Below are positions 8,891 through 18,374 of a DNA stretch of 50,797 nucleotides, in pieces. The notes beneath the pieces are model-generated. The model worked only from the letters and a program-made list of their open reading frames with translations. It ran no database searches and was not told the DNA's origin. The translations under genes were made by a program, and so were the position numbers. The stretch covers positions 1 to 50,797 of the forward strand of contig CAYFPO010000011.1 of the NCBI GenBank assembly GCA_964345035.1, in the 5' to 3' direction. The number at the start of each line of letters is the position of its first letter. Position 1 is the stretch's first letter. The stretch is from CAYFPO01 sp964345035 (GTDB taxonomy: Bacteria; Fidelibacterota; Marinisomatia; SCGC-AAA003-L08; GCA-002704045).

Positions 8891-9882
8891 TACATTTTTT
8901 TTCTGAATAATGGCTGAGACATGAATATGAAACCAAGTGAAAGGAATGCAGCGGGTATAGTCAGCCAACTATACAGATCTTTATAATTTCTGTATTCTGT
9001 TACTTCTATCTCAGTACGTTCCAATTGATTAATTTCATTGTAAATTTCCTGTAAGGACTGATTATCCGTTGCCCTGAAGAACCTGCCGCCTGTGACTTTT
9101 GAGATCTCACGAAGTGTTTCCTCATCAACTTCTACATCCATCATTTGAACAGTTGTTCTGCCCCACATATCCGCAACAGGATAAGGAGCTCGCCCCCGTG
9201 TTCCTGCACCAATCGTGTAAATCTTGATATCAAATTTACTGGCAAGTTCAGCAGCGGTGATGGGATCCAATTCTCCGCGATTATTACTACCATCTGATAA
9301 TAGGATCATTAACTTACTTTCAGATTCTGTGAACCTCAGCCGGTTAATAGCATTTGCAATTGCCATGCCAATGGCAGTTCCATCATACTCTTTATCCACT
9401 ATATCAATCTGATCGGTAAATTCTGAAAGTACATCCGTATCCGTAGTAAGAGGGCACTGGATAAATGATTCTCCTGCAAAAATAATGATTCCCAGGCGGT
9501 CACCTTCTCTTTCAAGAATAAATGATTTCGCAACTTCCTTTGCTGCTTCCAATCGGTTTGGTTTAAAATCCTGCGCAAGCATGGAAGATGACTGGTCAAT
9601 GACCAGCATAATGTCAACGATTTCTGTTTTGGATTCCCTTATAGTATTGGATAATCTAGGCCTGGACAGGGCGGTCAAAAGAAGCGTAAAAATTAGAAAT
9701 TTCAATACTATAAGAAAATTATGTTTTAAACGTCCCAATCGTATAGCTTTTTCAGGAATAAGTGAAATATCAGAATACCGCATCGTGCCTTCCTGAAACT
9801 GACCCTTTTTCAAATACCAGTACACCAGAACAGGTATTACAAGAAGACTTATCAATAATAGGGGGTATTCAAACTCGATCAT
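8890..9882 (-). CDS. batA: BatA, von Willebrand factor A domain membrane protein
   Basis: The 330-residue protein begins with the BatA-type N-terminus (FEYPLLLISLLVIPVLVYWY), has a second membrane segment near residue 60, and a VWA domain with MIDAS residues DQSSSM and LLSDGSNNRGE. A final membrane segment and a short basic tail follow. An AGGAAG site precedes the ATG. It is the first bat gene, 48 bases after gatA. The MoxR AAA+ ATPase and the DUF58 protein that usually precede batA are absent from the window. Confidence 0.9.
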   Translation of the reverse strand: MIEFEYPLLLISLLVIPVLVYWYLKKGQFQEGTMRYSDISLIPEKAIRLGRLKHNFLIVLKFLIFTLLLTALSRPRLSNTIRESKTEIVDIMLVIDQSSSMLAQDFKPNRLEAAKEVAKSFILEREGDRLGIIIFAGESFIQCPLTTDTDVLSEFTDQIDIVDKEYDGTAIGMAIANAINRLRFTESESKLMILLSDGSNNRGELDPITAAELASKFDIKIYTIGAGTRGRAPYPVADMWGRTTVQMMDVEVDEETLREISKVTGGRFFRATDNQSLQEIYNEINQLERTEIEVTEYRNYKDLYSWLTIPAAFLSLGFIFMSQPLFRKKM

Positions 9883-9930
9883 TACTTCTTCCTAATGCAG
9901 GGAAACCTCAATTGTTTCCCATAAATCCGG

Positions 9931-11298
9931 TCAGTTAAAATTCTTTTCCAGAAACTTACTAAGTTGAAACAATGTGCTTTCCTGGAAATAATCCCCCGTT
10001 AGCTGGATGCCAATTGGCAATCCATTGGAACTTGTCCCGGCCGGAATATTCAGAGCCGGCACTCCTGCCAAACTCATCGGAACAGTAAAAATATCTGCAA
10101 GGTACATCTGCAGGGGATCATCTACTCGTTCGCCAATCTTAAAAGCAGGAAACGGACTGGTAGGTGTTAATAAAATATCTACATTTTCAAAAGCATTTAC
10201 AAAATCATTTTTGATGAGAGTCCGGACTTTCTGTGCCTTACCATAGTAGGCTTCATAATAACCTGAGGATAACACAAAAGTACCAAGCATAATTCTTCTT
10301 TTCACCTCAGCACCAAATCCTGAATTTCTGGTATCTTTATACATGTGTTCCAGATTACCATTTCTCTTGCTTGGTCCAAATCGTATTCCATCATACCGTG
10401 CCAGGTTTGAGGATGCTTCTGCAGTGGTTAGAATATAATAGGTTGCAATAGCCTTGTCTGTAAATGGCATGGAGATCTGTTCAATCGAAAATCCTTCATT
10501 TTCCAGAAATGAAACCATTTTGGTAAAGACATCCTGAACATCCCTATCGATACTTTCTCCCTGGTATTCCTTTGGAATTCCAATCCTTAATTTTCGGATT
10601 GAAGTTTCATTGTATTCGAAATGTTCTACTGGTTCATCAACTGAGGTTGCGTCATTTTCATCTACACCTGCAATCACCTCAAATAACGTTGCTGTATTTT
10701 CCGTATTATTTGCAAACACACCCACCTGATCAAATGATGACGCAAACGCAACCAAACCATATCTGGATATTCTGCCGTAGGTTGGTTTTAATCCATAAAC
10801 ACCACAAAATGATGCTGGTTGCCTGACGGATCCTCCGGTATCGCTTCCAAGTGCCATTTCTACAAGTCCGGAAGCAACTGCCACGGCTGACCCGCCACTT
10901 GAACCACCGGGAACATATTGCGGATTTACCGGGTTTTTGGAAGGTCCGAAACAAGAATGTTCTGTTGAGGATCCCATTGCGAATTCATCCATATTGGTTT
11001 TTGCAATAATGATTCCACCTGCATCCTGAATTCGATCAATTACTGTAGCATTATAAATGGAATTGTGACCGGATAAAATATGTGAAGCACAGGCAGTTTC
11101 CGTTGGACTTAAATTCAAATTATCTTTTACAGCAATGAGTTTTCCCGCAAGGGGACCATCAATAATTTTTTCAGAGCTGCTGTTTACAAATTGGATCGCA
11201 TCCTCCGAAAGATCACAGATCACACAGTTCAGATCACTGGTCTTTGACAGATTTGACCTAAACTGGTCAATTTGTTTCAGAACCGAATTATTGTCCAT
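9931..11298 (-). CDS. gatA: Glu-tRNA(Gln)/Asp-tRNA(Asn) amidotransferase subunit A
   Basis: This 455-residue amidase-signature protein frees ammonia from glutamine for GatB to amidate misacylated Glu-tRNA(Gln). The Ser-cisSer-Lys triad is visible: Lys in GKLIAVKDNL, and the serines in GGSSGGSAVAVASG and GSDTGGSVRQPASFCG. Full family length is about 450-490 residues. The start lies 3 bases after the tatA stop. gatB and gatC are not in the window, so the three subunits are not clustered here. Confidence 0.93.
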   Translation of the reverse strand: MDNNSVLKQIDQFRSNLSKTSDLNCVICDLSEDAIQFVNSSSEKIIDGPLAGKLIAVKDNLNLSPTETACASHILSGHNSIYNATVIDRIQDAGGIIIAKTNMDEFAMGSSTEHSCFGPSKNPVNPQYVPGGSSGGSAVAVASGLVEMALGSDTGGSVRQPASFCGVYGLKPTYGRISRYGLVAFASSFDQVGVFANNTENTATLFEVIAGVDENDATSVDEPVEHFEYNETSIRKLRIGIPKEYQGESIDRDVQDVFTKMVSFLENEGFSIEQISMPFTDKAIATYYILTTAEASSNLARYDGIRFGPSKRNGNLEHMYKDTRNSGFGAEVKRRIMLGTFVLSSGYYEAYYGKAQKVRTLIKNDFVNAFENVDILLTPTSPFPAFKIGERVDDPLQMYLADIFTVPMSLAGVPALNIPAGTSSNGLPIGIQLTGDYFQESTLFQLSKFLEKNFN

Positions 11299-11301
11299 GA
11301 A

Positions 11302-11502
11302 CTAAGATTTGTCATCCTCAGTAGTAACTTTTTCGATGTCGTTTTCGGTAGATTTTATTTCTTCCTTAATGTCCTTTGTAGCTTTTTTAAATTCCTTCAA
11401 TCCCTGCCCGAGTCCACGTGCAAGTTCAGGTAATTTTTTACCGCCGAAAACCAACAGTAATACAACAAAAATAAGAACTATTTCCCAAGGTCCTAATGAC
11501 AT
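11302..11502 (-). CDS. tatA: Sec-independent translocase protein TatA/E
   Basis: The 66-residue protein has one N-terminal membrane helix (WEIVLIFVVLLLVFGGKKLP), the conserved FGGKKLPELARGLGQG hinge and amphipathic helix, and a charged tail. That is the full TatA plan: it forms the pore for folded twin-arginine proteins. TatC is not in the window. It is 9 bases after the DUF4321 gene and 3 before gatA, within the long minus-strand run. Confidence 0.93.
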   Translation of the reverse strand: MSLGPWEIVLIFVVLLLVFGGKKLPELARGLGQGLKEFKKATKDIKEEIKSTENDIEKVTTEDDKS

Positions 11503-11511
11503 ACTAACCTC

Positions 11512-11778
11512 CTATTTAAAATATCTTAAAAAATACCAGGCCACCAGCATCCCCAAAATGCTCACGATGGAAATATCCACTGTGAACCCGGTGGTAACAG
11601 TAAAAATCTGCAGATTCATAGTGAAAGGATCCCAACCCAGTGGTTTTGATGTGAGAAAAAAGTCCTTAACTACCCCTTCGGGTACTATAAACCCGATCAG
11701 GATACTTAAGGCTGTGCCGATTACAGCGCCGCTGAGAATTATCAATAAAATAAATATCAGATTTCTTTTTTTATACAC
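11512..11778 (-). CDS. DUF4321 small membrane protein
   Basis: The 88-residue protein has two predicted membrane helices: LIFILLIILSGAVIGTALSILI and, after a loop, VDISIVSILGMLVAWYFL. The loop motif LGWDPFTMNLQIFTVTTGFT matches the DUF4321 pattern (LDPFTLDLGFISLTFGF). The function of this family is unknown. The gene is between purQ and tatA and is packed with 3 and 9 base gaps, so it is probably co-transcribed with them. Confidence 0.75.
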   Translation of the reverse strand: MYKKRNLIFILLIILSGAVIGTALSILIGFIVPEGVVKDFFLTSKPLGWDPFTMNLQIFTVTTGFTVDISIVSILGMLVAWYFLRYFK

Positions 11779-11781
11779 GAT

Positions 11782-12453
11782 TTAAGCTTTACCTACCATT
11801 GATTCAAATATTTTGATACCATCCTTTGAACCCACAATTTTTTCCGATGCTCTTTCGGGATGTGGCATCATACCCAGTACATTTCTTCCACTATTGAGGA
11901 TCCCTGCAATATCCAGCATGGAGCCGTTTGGATTGCCGCCATTTACCGGGGTGTACGTAAATGCAATTCTGTCTTCATTTTGTAATAGTTTGAGCGTGTC
12001 TGCATCTGCAGTATAATTTCCCTGTTTATGTGCTATGGGCATGGTCAGGTTTTCTTTTGCAGTCAAATTTCTGGTAAAAATGGAATCAGTGGTCCCGGTT
12101 TTCAACGTTACATTTTTACTGATGAACTGCACCGTTTTATTGACCATCAATGTACCGGGGAGTAATCCGGATTCAGTCAACACCTGAAATCCGTTACAGA
12201 TACCGATAACCGGTGTACCTTTTTTTGCAGCTTTAATGACCTCAACCATTATCGGTGAAAACCTGGCAATTGCACCTGCTCTTAAATAATCTCCATGGGC
12301 AAACCCCCCGGGCACTACTATTGCATCAAATTTTGACAGATCTCTTTCCTGATGCCATACAAAGTCAACAAATACACGTAAACGGTGTTTTAAAATATGA
12401 TATGCATCATGGTCACAATTTGAACCGGGAAATACAATGACAGCAAATCTCAT
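11782..12453 (-). CDS. purQ: Phosphoribosylformylglycinamidine synthase, glutaminase subunit
   Basis: The 223-residue class I glutamine amidotransferase supplies ammonia for the FGAM synthase step of purine synthesis. The nucleophile elbow is GICNGFQVL (Cys), and the catalytic His and Glu are in MMPHPERAS. The N-terminus RFAVIVFPGSNCDHD is typical of PurQ. Its start overlaps the purS stop as TAATG. It belongs to the split PurL-PurQ-PurS type; purL is not in the window. Confidence 0.95.
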   Translation of the reverse strand: MRFAVIVFPGSNCDHDAYHILKHRLRVFVDFVWHQERDLSKFDAIVVPGGFAHGDYLRAGAIARFSPIMVEVIKAAKKGTPVIGICNGFQVLTESGLLPGTLMVNKTVQFISKNVTLKTGTTDSIFTRNLTAKENLTMPIAHKQGNYTADADTLKLLQNEDRIAFTYTPVNGGNPNGSMLDIAGILNSGRNVLGMMPHPERASEKIVGSKDGIKIFESMVGKA

Positions 12454-12698
12454 TAATCTTCCAAAATTTCGTATTGGTAGGATTCAGTATTGTGGTTGGC
12501 AAGCAGTTTTGAACAGGCTTCTTCACATAATTTTTTAGCACGATCCTTTTTGATCTTACCAAATGTCATTTCAATATACTTGCCAATCTGTACAGAATTT
12601 ACTCCTTTAATTCCCATTGAATTCAGTGCTTTGTTCACTGTGGTTCCCTGAGGATCTAAAATTCCGTTTTTATATGTGATATAAATCTTTGCTCTCAT
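12453..12698 (-). CDS. purS: Phosphoribosylformylglycinamidine synthase subunit PurS
   Basis: The 81-residue protein bridges PurL and PurQ. The sequence YKNGILDPQGTTVNKALNSM and GVNSVQIGKYIEM match PurS closely. The start makes an ATGA overlap with the pssA stop, and the stop overlaps purQ, so all three are translationally coupled. Confidence 0.93.
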   Translation of the reverse strand: MRAKIYITYKNGILDPQGTTVNKALNSMGIKGVNSVQIGKYIEMTFGKIKKDRAKKLCEEACSKLLANHNTESYQYEILED

Positions 12699-13456
12699 TC
12701 ATTTTCTCCGGTTAATTGTAATTCTTCTTCACTGTTTTGGAAAAGGATATGCCTCATCAGTCCTATTAGAATATATATCCCCACAAATGCCATTAAAATC
12801 CATGATTCTAAATTATAAAATAAGGCGATAATAAAACTTACGATAAATATACATACTCCTAATAAGGCAAGTGTGTTGGAAATGCCTGATCGAAAATTTA
12901 ATAAAGGGAATTTCCCATACCGAATTTTGCTAACCATTAAAAATGACATCGAAAAAATTATTGGCAGAAGTAATCTGGGTTGAGAATATTCGGGGTTTTG
13001 CAATTTTATATTTTCGATGAACAGAACGAGTGTTGCAATTCCCAGAGCATTCATTGGAGTGGGCAGTCCTATAAAATAAGATGTGGGATTTTCCTCCTGT
13101 GCCACATTGAATCGTGCCAGCCTAATTGCGCCAAATATCATTGGTGCACTGGCGATCAATTCTCCAGATATTCCGGGTAGACCGTGTGTGTATAATGAAT
13201 AAATTAACACTGACGGTGCCAAACAGAATGATACCATATCTGCAAGAGAATCAATTTCAACACCGAATGATGATGAAATTCCAAGCATTCGTGCCAATTT
13301 ACCATCAATTGAATCAAAAGCTGCAGCCAGAATAATACAGTAACAAGCTATATCAAATTTTCCTGCTGCAGTATTTAATATTGATAGAAAACCCAGGAAT
13401 AAGTTTATAAAAGTCATCAACCCGGGTAAATGTCTTTTGATCTTAATTTTTCTCAT
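12695..13456 (-). CDS. pssA: CDP-diacylglycerol-serine O-phosphatidyltransferase
   Basis: This membrane enzyme of about 253 residues makes phosphatidylserine from CDP-diacylglycerol and serine. The CDP-alcohol phosphotransferase signature DxxDGxxAR...GxxxD is present as DSIDGKLARMLGISSSFGVEIDSLAD. Several membrane helices follow. The start is ATG 13456 (MRKIKIKRHLPG), which overlaps psd by 14 bases; the longer frame to 13534 reaches far into psd and has no typical N-terminus. With psd it forms the two-step phosphatidylethanolamine pathway. Confidence 0.92.
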   Translation of the reverse strand: MRKIKIKRHLPGLMTFINLFLGFLSILNTAAGKFDIACYCIILAAAFDSIDGKLARMLGISSSFGVEIDSLADMVSFCLAPSVLIYSLYTHGLPGISGELIASAPMIFGAIRLARFNVAQEENPTSYFIGLPTPMNALGIATLVLFIENIKLQNPEYSQPRLLLPIIFSMSFLMVSKIRYGKFPLLNFRSGISNTLALLGVCIFIVSFIIALFYNLESWILMAFVGIYILIGLMRHILFQNSEEELQLTGENE

Positions 13457-14093
13457 TAAATTTTCCCATAACAGTTTTACTTCCGGATACTTTTTGTCCT
13501 GCTTGCACATCAAGTTCAAAATCAATCGGTACAATAATATCTACACGGGAACCAAATTTGATAAATCCCATATTCTGCCCTGTCTCAACGTACATATCTG
13601 GAGATAAATAATTCAGTATTCTTCGAGCAATAAATCCGGCAATTTGTTTCACTTTGAATTTTTTTCCCGAATTCGTTTGAAAAATTGTCATCGTTTGTTC
13701 ATTTTTTTCTGATGCTTTATGTTTGTAAGCTCCAAAAAATGTACCCTCATTATATTGGTAATCCAGAACTTTTCCGGTATATGGTACCCATTGGCGGTGC
13801 ACATCAAAAATGGATAAAAAGATTGATATCTGTTTTGCTGAACCAATTTCAGGATCTTCTATATCTTTTATTTTAACAACTTTACCATCAGCGGGGGAAT
13901 AAAAATTATTATTGTCATTCAGGATATTCCTTTCCGGATCACGGAAAAAATATAAACAGAAGATTGTCAATACACCTAAAAATATATTCATCCATTTTAA
14001 CCAATTTGGATGATACAGAGTTAATACTGCTGTGCCAACCATAGTCAGTAACAGCAGCGGGATTATGATGACTCTGCCTTCTGGAGCGATCAA
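13443..14093 (-). CDS. psd: Phosphatidylserine decarboxylase
   Basis: The 216-residue proenzyme has N-terminal membrane segments and a C-terminal decarboxylase domain with FFRDPERN, YSPADGKV and FLSIFDVHRQWVPYTG. The self-cleavage site is the GS in FIKFGSRVDIIVP, which gives the pyruvoyl group. The short length and missing N-terminal extension match the small archaetidylserine-decarboxylase-like type. It overlaps purC (ATGA) and pssA, so product and substrate enzymes are made together. Confidence 0.93.
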   Translation of the reverse strand: MIAPEGRVIIIPLLLLTMVGTAVLTLYHPNWLKWMNIFLGVLTIFCLYFFRDPERNILNDNNNFYSPADGKVVKIKDIEDPEIGSAKQISIFLSIFDVHRQWVPYTGKVLDYQYNEGTFFGAYKHKASEKNEQTMTIFQTNSGKKFKVKQIAGFIARRILNYLSPDMYVETGQNMGFIKFGSRVDIIVPIDFELDVQAGQKVSGSKTVMGKFNEKN

Positions 14094-15070
14094 TGTAAAA
14101 ATCCCGCTGCAATTAAATTTTTATTTATCCGTGTACTGACATCACCTGCAACAGGGTCAAATGAATTTCCTGTCAACTGTTCAAATAACTCAAAATATTT
14201 TTCTGCCAGTAATACACGGATTTCTTCAGTTAATTCCGGCGGTGTTCCTGCACCGGAGAATCCCCTGTCAATCAGCCATTGACGAATATTTTCCTTATCC
14301 AGCATTTTCTGACTCATACCTTGTCGATATCTTTCCTCATATTCTTCCGCAATCCAAAATCTACTGGAATCGGGTGTATGGATTTCATCAATAACGATTA
14401 GTTCACCATCTACGAGCCCAAACTCATACTTGGTATCTACCAGAATCAGACCATTTTCTGCAGCCCAGTTCTGCCCCATCGAGAATAATTGGAGCGCATA
14501 GTCCTCTGCCTTTGCATAAATGGACTCTTCTACCAATTCTTCAACAATTTTTTCTCTTGAAATTGGTTCGTCATGGAGTCCATATTCTGCTTTAGTTGAT
14601 GGTGTTAAAATGGCTGTATCAAATTTCTGGTTCATTTTCAGATAATCCGGCAGCATAAATCCATATTGCCCATTTATTCCGGATGAATATTCTCTCCAGA
14701 GACTGCCGGTAATGTAACCACGGACAATAACTTCTACCGGCAATGTATTTGCTTTTTTGACATGCAGTACCTGTGGATCAGGTTGAGAAATAAAATGATT
14801 AGGGACAATATCCTGAGTTTTTTCAAACCAAAATGCAGCAATGTCAGTAAGAATTTGTCCCTTGAATGGAATTGTTCCAAGCACGTGGTCAAAAGCAGAA
14901 ACTCTGTCTGTGGTTATCATGATTATCTCATCGTCATGATAGAAATTGTCTCTGACCTTTCCTCTATAATGGTCGCCTAAATTTTTGTTAGTATAAGAAT
15001 TCAGTGTACAATCCAATTGTTGCTTGATGGTTTCTGTTTTTGTAAGTGTATCTGTTATTTGTGTTGTCAT
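14090..15070 (-). CDS. purC: Phosphoribosylaminoimidazole-succinocarboxamide synthase
   Basis: The 326-residue SAICAR synthetase joins CAIR and aspartate using ATP. It shows YRGKVRDNF at the ATP site, ITTDRVSAFDHVLG, VEVIVRGYITGSLWREY and LVDTKYEFG with EIHTPDSSRFW. The length fits the longer bacterial/yeast-type group rather than the 240-residue form. It lies 4 bases after purB and overlaps psd. Confidence 0.95.
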   Translation of the reverse strand: MTTQITDTLTKTETIKQQLDCTLNSYTNKNLGDHYRGKVRDNFYHDDEIIMITTDRVSAFDHVLGTIPFKGQILTDIAAFWFEKTQDIVPNHFISQPDPQVLHVKKANTLPVEVIVRGYITGSLWREYSSGINGQYGFMLPDYLKMNQKFDTAILTPSTKAEYGLHDEPISREKIVEELVEESIYAKAEDYALQLFSMGQNWAAENGLILVDTKYEFGLVDGELIVIDEIHTPDSSRFWIAEEYEERYRQGMSQKMLDKENIRQWLIDRGFSGAGTPPELTEEIRVLLAEKYFELFEQLTGNSFDPVAGDVSTRINKNLIAAGFLH

Positions 15071-15074
15071 TTTC

Positions 15075-16373
15075 CTAATCCAATAATTGTAATCGCCGAA
15101 ATATTTTGTTAATGTTCTGTTTTACTTTTTCGCCGTCAAACAATGATTCAATTTCATCTGAAGACAGATATTTTTCGACATCGGAGTCATTCAATAATTT
15201 AGTTTTGAAATCCGATCCGTTATTCCAGACATCCATCGCATTTTTCTGAACCATGGCATAGGCATCTTCACGGGTAAGTCCTTTTTTCACCAAGGCAAGG
15301 AGTACTTCCTGGCTGAATATCAATCCGCCGGTTTTATTTAGATTGATCGTCATATTCTCCGGATAGACCTGTAGATTTTCGATTAAATAGATCATTTTCT
15401 CCAGCATATAATCCATTGCGGTGGTAGAATCGGGAATGATTATCCTCTCCACAGAGGAATGAGAAATATCCCGTTCATGCCACAGAGCGACATTTTCCAG
15501 CCCCACCAAAGCATTCCCTCTGAGTAATCTCGCCATACCGGTGATTCGTTCTGTGATGATTGGATTTCGTTTATGTGGCATTGCTGAGGATCCCTTTTGC
15601 CCTTTTCTGAAAGGTTCTTCCGCTTCCAATACTTCTGTTCTCTGCATATGGCGAATCTCCACTGCAATTTTCTCCAGGGTTGCTCCAATGAGTGCCAGTG
15701 CATTAAGATACTCAGCGTGATGATCTCTCTGAACAATCTGACTGGAAACACTGGCACGATGAATTCCCAGCTTCTCACATACTTTTTCTTCAACTGTTGG
15801 GTCCAAATGCTGATAGGTCCCTACAGCACCTGAAATTTTTCCAGTTGCAATTGATTTAACAGATGAATCCCATCTTGCAATATGTCTTCCGATTTCTTCA
15901 CTCCATAATGCCAATTTCAATCCAAATGTGATTGGTTCAGCGTGCACACCATGGGATCTCCCTATCTGCAGCACTTCCCGATATTGAACAGCCTGTTTCC
16001 GGAGAGTCTGTTTAAATACTTCCAGCTTGTCAAAAATGACTTCCCCTGCCTCTTTACATAACAATGCCAGAGAAGTATCCAATAAATCTGAAGAAGTCAT
16101 ACCCAAATGGATATACCGGGATTCCGGTCCTATATTCTCTGCTAAATTCGTGAGAAATGCAATGACATCATGGTGTGTTTCCTCTTCAATTTCCAGTATT
16201 CGGTCAATTGAAAAATGTGCTTTATCCCTGATTACTTCCAATGCATCACGGGGTACATCTCCCATATCTGTAAGTACTTCCGTAACGGCAATTTCCACAT
16301 TGAGCCAGGTTTTGAATTTATTTTCATCTGACCAAATCTTCCCCATTACGGGGGTTGTATAACGTTCTATCAT
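15075..16373 (-). CDS. purB: Adenylosuccinate lyase
   Basis: The 432-residue fumarase/aspartase-superfamily enzyme cleaves SAICAR and adenylosuccinate. The superfamily signature GSSAMPHKRNPI (flexible loop with the catalytic serine) and the TSSDLLDTSLAL and GRSHGVHAEP motifs are present. The start is the ATG 1 base after the end of the upstream protease gene. Next to purC it covers two consecutive pathway steps. Confidence 0.95.
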   Translation of the reverse strand: MIERYTTPVMGKIWSDENKFKTWLNVEIAVTEVLTDMGDVPRDALEVIRDKAHFSIDRILEIEEETHHDVIAFLTNLAENIGPESRYIHLGMTSSDLLDTSLALLCKEAGEVIFDKLEVFKQTLRKQAVQYREVLQIGRSHGVHAEPITFGLKLALWSEEIGRHIARWDSSVKSIATGKISGAVGTYQHLDPTVEEKVCEKLGIHRASVSSQIVQRDHHAEYLNALALIGATLEKIAVEIRHMQRTEVLEAEEPFRKGQKGSSAMPHKRNPIITERITGMARLLRGNALVGLENVALWHERDISHSSVERIIIPDSTTAMDYMLEKMIYLIENLQVYPENMTINLNKTGGLIFSQEVLLALVKKGLTREDAYAMVQKNAMDVWNNGSDFKTKLLNDSDVEKYLSSDEIESLFDGEKVKQNINKIFRRLQLLD

Positions 16374-17480
16374 TTAACTTCTTTCTGCTAACAATAATTG
16401 AATTTTAATTGTTTCACCATCTCTTAAAACTGTAACCACAATATGGTCACCGGTTTTATGGAGTTCTTCACCAATGACTTTTAAAATATCTGCCCGGCTG
16501 TTAACCATCATACCATCAACTTTTAATATAATATCTCCAATCTGCAGACCTGCATCTTCGCCTGAAGAATGCCGTTCAATGTCAGTAATTATCACTCCAT
16601 TATCAGTCGGAAGCCTGAGATATTTCTGAATATATTTATCTACGGGCTGCACAGAAACACCGGTTGTAAACTGCCTTTCCACTTTTCCGTGCAGCTTTAA
16701 TTCTTCACTCACTTCCTTCACACGGTTAATTGGAATTGCAAATCCAATTCCGATTGATCCAGTGGAATAACCTGACCCCGTCATAATAAAAGTATTCAGT
16801 CCAATCACCTGACCTAAAGAATTTACTAACGGTCCTCCACTATTGCCCTGATTGATTGATGCATCCGTCTGCAGCATATCCTGATACACACGTCCGGATT
16901 CCTTTAATCCGAAATCCATATTTGTTCCACTGAGAATTCCGGCAGTTGCAGTTGCTTTGTTACCTACGGAAAAAAGTCCAAGGGGGTTCCCCAGTGCAAT
17001 GACCCATTCTCCTAATATCAGATCATTAGAATCTGCTAAATCAGCATAGGGAAAATCCGAACCGGACAATTTCAATAATGCGACATCGGTTGGATCATCT
17101 ACTCCGATTATGGATGCTTTATATTCTTCTCCACCGGAGAGAATTACAATAATCTCGTAGGCATTTTCCACAACATGGGCATTGGTGACGACATACCCAT
17201 CCGGGCTGATAATCACTCCTGAACCCATGCTTTCCACTTTGTATGGGCGTGGATTCTGAAAAAACCCACCCCAGAATGGATCGAGGTACAAATTACTGCT
17301 TCTCCTTCGTACTTGAGTTACATGTATTCCAGCTACTGCGGGAGCTATGGTTTCAATAGCCCGTGTGATTGCAGTCTCTCGGGAATCAAATAATTCAGAA
17401 TTCCTGTCCTCAGAAAAACACCCTGATACTAAAAATACACTCAGGATCACACACGATACAGTTGATATTTTTCTCATCAA
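16374..17480 (-). CDS. HtrA/Deg-family serine protease, lipoprotein with one PDZ domain
   Basis: The 368-residue protein is a trypsin-like periplasmic quality-control protease. The signal peptide ends in a lipobox (VSGC, Cys21), so it is probably membrane anchored. The triad is His102 (VVTNAHVV), Asp132 (DDPTDVALLK) and Ser214 (NQGNSGGPLV). One PDZ domain spans about 275-360 (GVIITDIERHSSGEDAGLQI). One PDZ resembles DegS/HhoA more than DegP. It is coupled to truA by an ATGA overlap. Confidence 0.92.
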   Translation of the reverse strand: MMRKISTVSCVILSVFLVSGCFSEDRNSELFDSRETAITRAIETIAPAVAGIHVTQVRRRSSNLYLDPFWGGFFQNPRPYKVESMGSGVIISPDGYVVTNAHVVENAYEIIVILSGGEEYKASIIGVDDPTDVALLKLSGSDFPYADLADSNDLILGEWVIALGNPLGLFSVGNKATATAGILSGTNMDFGLKESGRVYQDMLQTDASINQGNSGGPLVNSLGQVIGLNTFIMTGSGYSTGSIGIGFAIPINRVKEVSEELKLHGKVERQFTTGVSVQPVDKYIQKYLRLPTDNGVIITDIERHSSGEDAGLQIGDIILKVDGMMVNSRADILKVIGEELHKTGDHIVVTVLRDGETIKIQLLLAERS

Positions 17481-18211
17481 TACAGGACCTCTGTGAGAAA
17501 TAATCCTTTTGCCGGTGCTCTGTAAACCGAATTATCAGTGTTTTCACCATCAAGCATCAACCGGAATTCATCCTGAGAAATCCTGCCTCTTCCAACTTCG
17601 ATCATAGTTCCAACCAGAAACCGCACCATATGCTGGAGAAAACGATTTGCCCTAACTCTGTAAATCAGCATTGTGTCATTAAACTCCCAATGAGAATCAA
17701 TAATTTCACAGAGATAATTATTTACTTCTGAAGTTGCTTTACAAAATCGATTGAAATTTTTGTTGTTTTTTATCAATTTGGCACAATGCTGTAATACATC
17801 CATATCCAATTCTCGATTAACCCACCATTCATAATTTCGTGTGATTGGAGAAAATTCTGTGTTTATGTGATATTCATATTTCCTGGATACTGCTGAAAAC
17901 CGGGCATGAAAGTCTGGACTTTCTTCAGATACTTCATGTATCCATATATCCTCCCACAGTTTAGAGTTTAGAGCATTTTTCATGGTATCAGCATCCCAAT
18001 TTAATTCGAGTTTAATATTTGCTGCCTGTCCCAATGCATGCACTCCGGAATCAGTCCGACCAGCACCAATTAGAGTAATTTTTTGATTATCAATTAAAGT
18101 GGATATTTTTTTTTCTATCTCTCCTTGGATTGTTCTACCCTGCACCTGGATCTGCCATCCATTAAAATCAGTGCCGTCGTATGCAATGACCATTTTAAAA
18201 TTCTTAATCAA
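17477..18211 (-). CDS. truA: tRNA pseudouridine(38-40) synthase
   Basis: The 244-residue enzyme makes pseudouridine at positions 38-40 of the tRNA anticodon arm. The catalytic aspartate is in GAGRTDSGVHALGQ, and the N-terminal VIAYDGTDFNGWQIQ and C-terminal RANRFLQHMVRFLVGTM are typical of TruA. It is the first gene of the long minus-strand housekeeping run; the 163 bases upstream probably hold its promoter, but I cannot assign boxes with confidence. Confidence 0.95.
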   Translation of the reverse strand: MIKNFKMVIAYDGTDFNGWQIQVQGRTIQGEIEKKISTLIDNQKITLIGAGRTDSGVHALGQAANIKLELNWDADTMKNALNSKLWEDIWIHEVSEESPDFHARFSAVSRKYEYHINTEFSPITRNYEWWVNRELDMDVLQHCAKLIKNNKNFNRFCKATSEVNNYLCEIIDSHWEFNDTMLIYRVRANRFLQHMVRFLVGTMIEVGRGRISQDEFRLMLDGENTDNSVYRAPAKGLFLTEVLY

Positions 18212-18374
18212 CTAACCCGGAAAACGAACAGGATAACTGATATTTTGCCCTGAAAAACACGGGCGAAATTTAGGAAGATAATGGGTGAAACTTAAAGTGT
18301 AAATCGTATTAATCGGTGATTAAACATAACAGGAAGTATGAGTATAAAATTTAATTCAGGATTTAACTTGTTAT

